Below, one piece after another: positions 1 through 4,584 of a stretch of 5,918 nt of DNA (position 1 is the stretch's first letter; each line of letters begins with the position of its first letter). The notes below the pieces were generated by a model. That model saw only the letters and a program-made list of their open reading frames with translations, did no database searches and was not told the DNA's origin. The stretch is from positions 1-5,918 of the forward strand of contig JAGWZT010000137.1 of assembly GCA_018971925.1 (NCBI GenBank). The letters are read 5' to 3'. This stretch comes from Lysobacteraceae bacterium (GTDB taxonomy: Bacteria > Pseudomonadota > Gammaproteobacteria > Xanthomonadales > Rhodanobacteraceae). The translations under genes and the position numbers were made by a program.

Positions 1-139
1 TGACTTTCGCGTGTTTGTGCGATCGTCCATGATCGCTGCTTCGTTCAGCGCCGAGCGAGCACCAAAATCATCGCGGTCCGCCAGTCCAGAACGCCCATCC
101 ATGGGCTGACTTTCCACAACAGCCGCTTCGCATGGAACA
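1..139 (+). repeat. Left copy of dispersed intergenic repeat (inverted partner at 813-951)
   Basis: Bases 1-130 match the reverse complement of 822-951 without gaps and with seven mismatches (at 6, 41, 68, 79, 92, 97 and 99). After three mismatched bases the match resumes at 134-139 (GGAACA, against 813-818). The copy holds two hairpins: GCGATC-GTCCAT-GATCGC at 19-36 and GCCCAT-CC-ATGGGC at 93-106. It ends in CTTTCCACAACAGCCGCT, which recurs almost unchanged before trpE. It continues to three bases before the rpe start, and its GGAA at 134-137 is the only ribosome-binding-like sequence for rpe. No protein is credible here. The element probably extends left beyond the window. I recognise it as a family of dispersed intergenic repeats but cannot name it. 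Confidence 0.85.
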
Positions 140-142
140 CCC

Positions 143-811
143 ATGGCCAGACAGCCCTGCGTAATCGCCCCGTCCATCCTCTCGGCCAACTTCGCCAAGC
201 TCGGCGCGGAAGTGGATGCCGTGATCGATGCCGGCGCCGACTGGATCCATTTCGACGTGATGGACAACCACTACGTGCCCAACCTCACCATCGGGCCGAT
301 GGTGCTGAGGGCGCTGCGCGACTACGGCATCACCGCGCCGATGGACGTGCACCTGATGGTGGAGCCTGTGGATCGCATCGTGCCGGACTTCGCCAAGGCC
401 GGGGCCACTTCGATCAGCTTCCACCCCGAGGCGACGCGGCACGTGGATCGCACGCTGTCGCTGATCCGCGAGCACGGCTGCAAGGCGGGCCTCGTGTTCA
501 ATCCGGCAACGCCGCTCGACTGGCTGGATTACGTGCTGGACAAGGTCGACATCGTGCTGGTGATGTCGGTGAACCCGGGCTTTGGCGGGCAATCATTCAT
601 TCCGTCGGCGCTGGAGAAGCTGAAGCGCGCGCGTGAAATCATCGACCGCAGCAGCCGACCGATCCATCTCGAAGTCGATGGCGGCGTCAAAACCGGCAAC
701 ATCGGCGACATTGCGCGCGCGGGCGCGGATGCGTTCGTCGCGGGGTCCGCGATTTTCGGCAGCGATGACTACAAGGCCACGATCGTGGCCATGCGCAAAG
801 CGGTAGGTTGA
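143..811 (+). CDS. rpe: Ribulose-phosphate 3-epimerase
   Basis: This 222-residue cytosolic enzyme interconverts D-ribulose 5-phosphate and D-xylulose 5-phosphate in the pentose phosphate pathway. It is a single TIM-barrel domain of normal family length. Visible family signatures are the N-terminal APSILSANFAKLG (residues 9-21), the metal and catalytic stretch IHFDVMDNHYVPN (35-47, with H36, D38 and M40), DVHLMV (68-73, H70), the phosphate-loop region MSVNPGFGGQSF (141-152) and EVDGGV (177-182, with D179 as the second catalytic acid). All expected active-site residues are present, so the enzyme should work. The ATG at 143 is preferred because the family N-terminus begins right after it; a weak GGAA lies five bases upstream. 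The gene sits between inverted repeat copies, with three bases free before the start and one base free after the stop. A promoter is not obvious and may lie in the repeat or upstream of the window. Confidence 0.98.
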   Translation: MARQPCVIAPSILSANFAKLGAEVDAVIDAGADWIHFDVMDNHYVPNLTIGPMVLRALRDYGITAPMDVHLMVEPVDRIVPDFAKAGATSISFHPEATRHVDRTLSLIREHGCKAGLVFNPATPLDWLDYVLDKVDIVLVMSVNPGFGGQSFIPSALEKLKRAREIIDRSSRPIHLEVDGGVKTGNIGDIARAGADAFVAGSAIFGSDDYKATIVAMRKAVG

Positions 812-812
812 A

Positions 813-951
813 TGTTCCGATCGAAGCGGCTGTTGTGGAAAGTCAGCCCATGCAAGGGCATTCTGGACTGGCAGACCGCGATGTTTTTGGTGCTCGCTCG
901 GCGCTGAACGGAGCAGCGATCATGGACGATCGCACAAACACGCGACAGTCA
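813..951 (-). repeat. Right copy of dispersed repeat, inverted relative to 1-139
   Basis: Read on the minus strand, this copy aligns with bases 1-139 over its full length, about 93% identical with no gaps. It starts one base after the rpe stop codon. Its first hairpin is GCGATC-ATGGAC-GATCGC at 916-933. The second (846-859) is imperfect, with an A-A mismatch in the stem. The copy runs directly into a second unit in the same orientation at 952-1046. It may serve as the 3' end structure of the rpe transcript, because no conventional hairpin plus T-run terminator follows rpe; that role is inference. Confidence 0.85.
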
Positions 952-1046
952 GCCCATGGATGGGCGAGGTGGACTGCCAGAGCGCGATCAGTTTGGTGCT
1001 GGCAGGGTGCTGATCGAAGTAGCGTTCATGGATGAACGCACAAATA
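952..1046 (-). repeat. Second, diverged tandem unit of the same repeat
   Basis: This unit follows the 813-951 copy head to tail and aligns with it along its length with many substitutions; by eye roughly three quarters of positions match. It opens with the perfect dyad GCCCAT-GG-ATGGGC (952-965). Its internal blocks GGACTG and TTTGGTGCT match the other copies. It ends with the hairpin GCGTTC-ATGGAT-GAACGC (1022-1039). The stem differs from the GCGATC/GATCGC version of the other two rpe-flanking copies by one compensated base-pair swap. No reading frame here looks like a protein; predicted frames simply read through the repeat. Confidence 0.75.
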
Positions 1047-1311
1047 TACTCCCAAGACCAACGGCCCCGGTGCTTTCACACCGAGACCGCGGCCGACCAG
1101 GAGAGGTAACGAAACGCGAGGCTGGAAGAACGGACCTCGAACTGCATGTGGTCCACCGCGCTGGACGCCTTCCGGTGTCAGTGGCCGGGTGCGTCTCCGG
1201 CGCCAGCGCGGGGGTATTCCACAGTCGACATCCACGGCAGGAGTACCGACAGCTGCCATTTGGCCTGCCAAGGGCGCCGGCCGCGGGGCGGGTCAAGGGC
1301 GGCAAGCGGGC

Positions 1312-1326
1312 AATTTGTGGCAAATT
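1312..1326. promoter_or_regulatory. AT-rich dyad, possible operator for the response regulator gene
   Basis: AATTTG-TGG-CAAATT is a perfect 6-bp inverted repeat with a 3-bp centre, in an otherwise very GC-rich region and about 100 bases before the response regulator start. The sequence CTGACA, close to a -35 box, begins at 1328, immediately after the dyad. A TATATG stretch lies at 1362-1367, but the spacing between them (28 bases) is too long for one promoter. The dyad could be a binding site for a transcription factor. OmpR-type regulators usually bind direct repeats, so autoregulation through it is only a guess. Confidence 0.35.
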
Positions 1327-1332
1327 TCTGAC

Positions 1333-1348
1333 AGCCCCCGAGAGGGCT
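1333..1348. other. Short GC-rich hairpin in the leader region
   Basis: AGCCC (1333-1337) can pair with GGGCT (1344-1348) around a six-base loop. No T-run follows on the + strand, so it is not a good intrinsic terminator for upstream transcription. It may be chance in sequence this rich in G and C. Confidence 0.25.
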
Positions 1349-1386
1349 TGCACACTGTGGGTATATGACGCAGGCTCACGCTCGGC

Positions 1387-1403
1387 GCCCCGTTGCGCGG
1401 GGC
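1387..1403 (+). other. Leader hairpin just before the response regulator ribosome binding site
   Basis: GCCCCG (1387-1392) and CGGGGC (1398-1403) form a six-pair all-GC stem with loop TTGCG. It lies 12 bases before the AGGAGA ribosome binding site, so it would sit in the 5' untranslated leader and could stabilise the message or modulate translation. The function is inferred; only the pairing is seen. Confidence 0.4.
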
Positions 1404-1426
1404 AAGGCAAACCCTAGGAGAACCGA

Positions 1427-2116
1427 ATGGCCCGCGCCATCGCCATCGTGGAAGACGAACCTTCCATCCGCGCCAATTACGTCGAGGCGCTTTCGCGCTT
1501 CGGCTACGACGTGCACGGGTTTGCCTCACGCATCGAGGCGTCCAGCGCCTTCGCCAACCGCATGCCGGAACTGGTGATCATCGACATCGGCCTGGGCGAC
1601 GAACCCGAGGGCGGGTTCGACCTTTGCCGGGAACTGCGCGCGCGGTCGGCGACGTTGCCGATCATTTTCCTGACCGCGCGCGATTCCGATTTCGACGTGA
1701 TTTCAGGCCTGCGCCTGGGCGCCGATGATTACCTCAGCAAGGACATCAGTTTCCACCAGCTCGCCGCGCGCATCGGCGCGCTGTTTCGCCGCGCCGAATC
1801 GCAGCGGGTGCCGGCCGCGACCGAAACCGTGGTCGAACATGGCCCGCTGAAGTTGGAAGCCGAGCGCATGCGCGTCACCTGGAACGACTTCGAGGTGCCG
1901 TTGACCGTCACCGAATTCTGGATGGTGCATACGCTGGTGCGTTTTCCCGGCCACGTGAAGAATCGCGACCAGTTGATGCGCGACGCGGAGCTGGTAGTGG
2001 ACGACGCCACCATCACCTCCCACATCAAGCGCATCCGCAAGAAGTTCCTCGCCATCGATCCGGAGTTCGACGCGATTGAAACGGTGCATGGGGTTGGTTA
2101 CAGGTGGAAACCGTGA
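1427..2116 (+). CDS. pdsR: OmpR/PhoB-family response regulator, PdsR-like (dedicated sortase system type)
   Basis: This 229-residue cytoplasmic DNA-binding regulator is controlled by phosphorylation. The receiver domain (about 1-120) has the acidic cluster E9-D10-E11, phospho-acceptor D53 in VIIDIGL, the switch residue T83 in IIFLTARDSD and the conserved lysine K105 in DDYLSKDIS. A short linker leads to a winged-helix DNA-binding domain (about 138-229) with LTVTEF, the recognition-helix region TITSHIKRIRKKF and the terminal VHGVGYRW. The GLGDEPEGGFDLCRELRA stretch (55-72) and ISGLRLGADDYL match my memory of the regulator that accompanies the proteobacterial dedicated sortase system (TIGR03787). 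K105 is followed by D instead of the usual P, which I also recall for that group. The ATG is set by AGGAGA at 1416-1421, five bases upstream. Its partner kinase lies 180 bases downstream. Function as an OmpR-type regulator is near certain; the PdsR assignment is from recognition alone. Confidence 0.9.
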   Translation: MARAIAIVEDEPSIRANYVEALSRFGYDVHGFASRIEASSAFANRMPELVIIDIGLGDEPEGGFDLCRELRARSATLPIIFLTARDSDFDVISGLRLGADDYLSKDISFHQLAARIGALFRRAESQRVPAATETVVEHGPLKLEAERMRVTWNDFEVPLTVTEFWMVHTLVRFPGHVKNRDQLMRDAELVVDDATITSHIKRIRKKFLAIDPEFDAIETVHGVGYRWKP

Positions 2117-2121
2117 AAGTC

Positions 2122-2290
2122 GGACCGGGGACTAGGGACCGGATGTTCCGAGATCGCATCCGCATGCTCTAGATGCTGGCTAGCCGAGCCCGCTCGGCAT
2201 TGATATTCGGCTTCGTCACGTGTCTCATGCGCGTATGAGATTGCCGCTGCCGCGCTGTTGCCGATCCCCGATCCCCGGTCCCCGGTCCCC
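2122..2290. repeat. MITE-like spacer bounded by inverted heptad tracts
   Basis: The right end (2263-2290) is four perfect heptads, GATCCCC twice then GGTCCCC twice. The left end (2122-2142) is three heptads, GGACCGG, GGACTAG and GGACCGG, which are the same motif on the other strand. The two ends can pair over 16 bases with 14 Watson-Crick pairs and one G-U. Inside lie the hairpin GCCGAG-CCCG-CTCGGC (2183-2198) and the near-palindrome at 2223-2240. The element begins 5 bases after the regulator stop and ends 6 bases before the kinase ATG. C-rich GATCCCC-type heptads are, to my knowledge, common between genes in Xanthomonadales. Whether this was an insertion between two formerly adjacent genes is inference. 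Confidence 0.6.
2223..2240. promoter_or_regulatory. 18-bp near-perfect palindrome, operator- or hairpin-like
   Basis: TCTCATGCGCGTATGAGA is palindromic at 16 of 18 positions, with a self-complementary CGCG centre. It lies 56 bases before the kinase ATG. It could be a dimeric repressor site or an RNA hairpin within the spacer element. There is no adjacent promoter that I can support. Confidence 0.35.
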
Positions 2291-2296
2291 GCTGCA

Positions 2297-4300
2297 ATGA
2301 CGTTGCGTCGCAAATTGCTGCTGGTCGCGCTGTCCACGCTGGCATTGCCGTGGGCGGGCTGGCTGTACGTGCGCCAGATGGAGCACTTGCTGCGCAACAG
2401 CCAGGAGCAGGCCTTGCTGGCGATCGCGTTCGCGCTCGATCGCGGGCTGGTGGCGGTGGGGGCGCAGTTGCCGCACGCCGAACAAGGCTGGTACGTGCAG
2501 GACGCCAGCCAGCCGATCGTGATCGATGGCGACGATTCCGACTGGAAGGCCTTCGCGCACTGGGAACAACATCCATGGCCCGGCGTGGATGTGCAGCTCG
2601 CCGCGGATTCGGCTTGGCTGTACATGCGCATCAACGTCGCGGATGCAACGCACACCCGGGTCGGTGCCTTCGATGCCACCGCGGTCGAATCGGACCACGT
2701 TTTGCTGCAATTGACGCGCGGCAACCGTCAGCGCAGCTACCTGCTCGCCAGCGCCAGTTCGGGGGCGTTCCTCGCGCATCCGCTGGGGCCGCGCGAGCGC
2801 GGTTTTCCGGACGAAATCAGCGGCCAGTGGCGGGATTCAGGCAAGACCTATCGGATCGAACTGCGCGTTCCGCGTGCACAGGCGCCGGACCAGTTGGGCA
2901 TCGGCGTATTCGATGCCGATGCGCCCACCCGCTTCGACGGCGGCAAGCCCGACTTGCGGCCGTTGCTAAACCTGTCGCCCGCGCTTTCGAACGATCTCAC
3001 CCAGCTCGCGCCCAGCGGCGTGCGCGTCCGCCTATTGAGCGGGGATGGCTGGGTGATCGGCGAGGGCGGCAGCATGCTGGAGATACACAAGCCCAAGGTG
3101 AGCCGTTTTCCGTGGCTGCAGCAGGTACTGTCGGATTTGCTGGTAGTGCCCTCGCTCGACCAGCGCCAGCACCTGCCGCGCAACATCCCGCGCCTGTCCG
3201 AGCCCGACGTGCAGCAGGCACTGGACGGCCAGGCCACCGCGAACTGGCGCGGCGGCGACACGCCGGGCAGCGTGGTGTTGACGGTGGCGGTGCCACTGGA
3301 CGTGCGCGGACAGAACCGCGGCGCGCTGGTGCTGGAACAATCCAGCCAGGCGTTGCCGCTGCTGACCAATCGAGCGCTGCTGGGTTTGATGCTGGCCAGC
3401 ATCGCGGTGTTGCTGATCGCGGGCGCGGTGTTGTTCGCGTTCGCAACCTGGCTGTCGGTGCGCATCGGGCGCCTGCGCGATGCCGCCGAGCAGGCCCAGC
3501 ACCACGAAGGACTGGAGCTGGCCAGGCTGCCGCTGATCGATGATCGCGATGAACTGGGCGATCTTGCGCGCAGCCTGTCGCGCCTGCTGGAGTCGATCGG
3601 CACCTACACCGAATACCTGCGCAAACTCGCCTCCAACCTGTCGCACGAACTCAACACACCGCTCGCGATCGTGCGCTCGTCGCTGGAAAACCTGGAGCAC
3701 GCGGAGCTGCCGCGCGAGGCAATGTCCTACCTTGCGCGTGCGCGCGACGGCACGGCGCGCATCGGCACCATCGTGCGCGCAATGAGCGAGGCCAGCCGCA
3801 TGGAGCGCGCCATGGCGCACGCGGATGGAGAAGACATGGATCTCGCGCAGGTGGTGCGGGGTTGCGCCGAAGCCTATCGGCCGCTGGCCGCGCCGCGCGA
3901 ACTCGAGTGCGACATTCCCGCCGGACCGGTGCCGCTGTACGGCGGGCCGGAGCTGATCGCGCAGGCGCTGGACAAGTTGTTCGACAACGCCTTGTCGTTC
4001 ACGGCGCCCGATGGCTGGATTCGCATCGCGCTGCAGGAGGGTGACGATGGCGAAGCGCGCATCGTGGTGGCCAACAAGGGCTCGCACCTGCCCGATTCCA
4101 TGCAGGGCCAATTGTTCGATTCGCTGGTCAGCGTGCGCGGTGCGGGCGCGAAGGCGGGTGCGCCACACCTCGGGCTGGGCCTGTATGTCGTGAGGCTGGT
4201 CGCCGAACTGCACCAGGGGCGCGCCTCCGGACGCAACGAGGGGGACGGCGTGGTGTTCGAGATGAGCCTGCGCGGCATGCGGCGCCCCGGCGACGAATAG
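2297..4300 (+). CDS. pdsS: Membrane sensor histidine kinase, PdsS-like (dedicated sortase system type)
   Basis: This 667-residue inner-membrane kinase probably phosphorylates the upstream regulator. A first membrane segment (about 5-25) leads into a large periplasmic region (about 26-358). That region begins with a CBM9-like beta-rich stretch containing IDGDDSDW (76-83) and continues into a part ending near VPLDVRGQNRGALVLEQSS. The second membrane segment is 361-386, followed by a HAMP-like linker. The dimerisation domain carries the phospho-accepting H450 in SHELNTP (449-455). The ATPase domain has an N-box with N564 in LFDNAL and a G2 box GLGLYVV (from 626). The usual DxGxG G1 box is replaced by NKGSHLP (593-599). 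The overall pattern, including LFDSLVSVR, matches my memory of TIGR03785. An upstream in-frame TTG (2258) would add 13 residues read from the repeat tract. ATG 2297 places the basic residues and membrane segment normally and is preferred, although no good ribosome binding site precedes it. Confidence 0.9.
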   Translation: MTLRRKLLLVALSTLALPWAGWLYVRQMEHLLRNSQEQALLAIAFALDRGLVAVGAQLPHAEQGWYVQDASQPIVIDGDDSDWKAFAHWEQHPWPGVDVQLAADSAWLYMRINVADATHTRVGAFDATAVESDHVLLQLTRGNRQRSYLLASASSGAFLAHPLGPRERGFPDEISGQWRDSGKTYRIELRVPRAQAPDQLGIGVFDADAPTRFDGGKPDLRPLLNLSPALSNDLTQLAPSGVRVRLLSGDGWVIGEGGSMLEIHKPKVSRFPWLQQVLSDLLVVPSLDQRQHLPRNIPRLSEPDVQQALDGQATANWRGGDTPGSVVLTVAVPLDVRGQNRGALVLEQSSQALPLLTNRALLGLMLASIAVLLIAGAVLFAFATWLSVRIGRLRDAAEQAQHHEGLELARLPLIDDRDELGDLARSLSRLLESIGTYTEYLRKLASNLSHELNTPLAIVRSSLENLEHAELPREAMSYLARARDGTARIGTIVRAMSEASRMERAMAHADGEDMDLAQVVRGCAEAYRPLAAPRELECDIPAGPVPLYGGPELIAQALDKLFDNALSFTAPDGWIRIALQEGDDGEARIVVANKGSHLPDSMQGQLFDSLVSVRGAGAKAGAPHLGLGLYVVRLVAELHQGRASGRNEGDGVVFEMSLRGMRRPGDE

Positions 4301-4311
4301 ACGGGACTACT

Positions 4312-4427
4312 TTGCGTCCATCCGCGAACGCCGCACAATGTGCAACTTCGTCGACGGCTATCCCGCGCGGAATGGGATGCAGGAGCGGCCATCAAAGCTG
4401 CCGTCCATGGCCGGAGATCTGCGGCCT
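4312..4427 (+). repeat. Degenerate unit of the dispersed repeat family
   Basis: GCGTCCATCCGCGAACGC (4314-4331) differs at three positions from the minus-strand reading of the hairpin at 1022-1039. The second landmark, CCGTCCATGGCCGG (4401-4414), resembles the CCATCCATGG dyad of better copies and is followed by the GCCTGATTTTCAC junction that starts the next unit. The central part is too diverged for a confident alignment by eye. A weak promoter-like pair, TTGCGT (4312) and CACAAT (4334) spaced by 16 bases, overlaps the hairpin and might serve trpE. Confidence 0.45.
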
Positions 4428-4556
4428 GATTTTCACAAGTTGTTCTTGCGTTCGTCCCTGAACGCGGCTTCGCTGGACTGACGATGGGCTGGATCGCTTT
4501 CGGGTTCATTTGCACCAGAACGGCCATCCATGGCCTGACTTTTCACAACAGCCGCT
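4428..4556 (+). repeat. Dispersed repeat unit upstream of trpE
   Basis: This unit has the same orientation as 1-139. It has the hairpin GCGTTC-GTCCCT-GAACGC (4448-4465) followed by GGCTTCG, as in GATCGCTGCTTCG of the left copy. It then has CCAGAACGGCCATCCATGG and the terminal CTTTTCACAACAGCCGCT (4539-4556), one base different from the copy before rpe. The second hairpin is GGCCAT-CC-ATGGCC (4522-4535), against GCCCAT-CC-ATGGGC elsewhere. The middle segment has diverged. The unit ends 28 bases before the trpE start, so it forms most of the upstream region of that gene. Confidence 0.75.
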
Positions 4557-4584
4557 CCATAGAGTGCAGCCGGGGATTCACACA

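Larger units (their letters stand above)
1047..1426. other. Intergenic region upstream of the response regulator gene
   Basis: I see no convincing gene in these 380 bases. Open frames on both strands give arginine- and proline-rich translations with no family resemblance and no ribosome binding site of note. The first two thirds carry only short dyads, such as CGGTG-CTTTCA-CACCG at 1068-1083. The last 115 bases hold the structures listed separately: an AT-rich dyad, a GC-rich hairpin and the ribosome binding site. The region most likely contains the promoter and 5' leader of the two-component genes. No clean -35/-10 pair with normal spacing could be assigned. Confidence 0.6.

Noticed and set aside
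812..820. ATGTTCCGA shared by 812-820 and 2143-2151, hinting that the two repeat elements are related
   Set aside because: Only nine bases match and the flanks differ; chance is a sufficient explanation.
808..1035. 75-codon open frame after rpe
   Set aside because: It reads straight through the inverted repeat and its tandem unit, has no family resemblance, and its composition reflects the repeat.
956..1417. Open frames of 81-153 codons on both strands in the gap before the regulator
   Set aside because: Overlapping frames on both strands are expected at this GC content; none has a recognisable motif or a convincing ribosome binding site.
2263..2290. Heptad tract as a CRISPR array or replication iterons
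   Set aside because: Units are seven bases with no spacers and there is no replication gene or DnaA-box cluster nearby.
2258..2296. TTG start giving the kinase 13 extra N-terminal residues
   Set aside because: The extra residues are translated heptad repeat, there is no ribosome binding site for the TTG, and ATG 2297 gives a normal membrane-anchor N-terminus.
3032..4213. 393-codon minus-strand frame inside the kinase gene
   Set aside because: Histidine-, arginine- and glutamine-rich shadow of the kinase codons; the plus-strand protein has clear kinase motifs.
4301..4584. trp leader peptide and attenuator before trpE
   Set aside because: No short frame with clustered Trp codons and no paired terminator/antiterminator with a T-run was found; the space is taken by repeat units.
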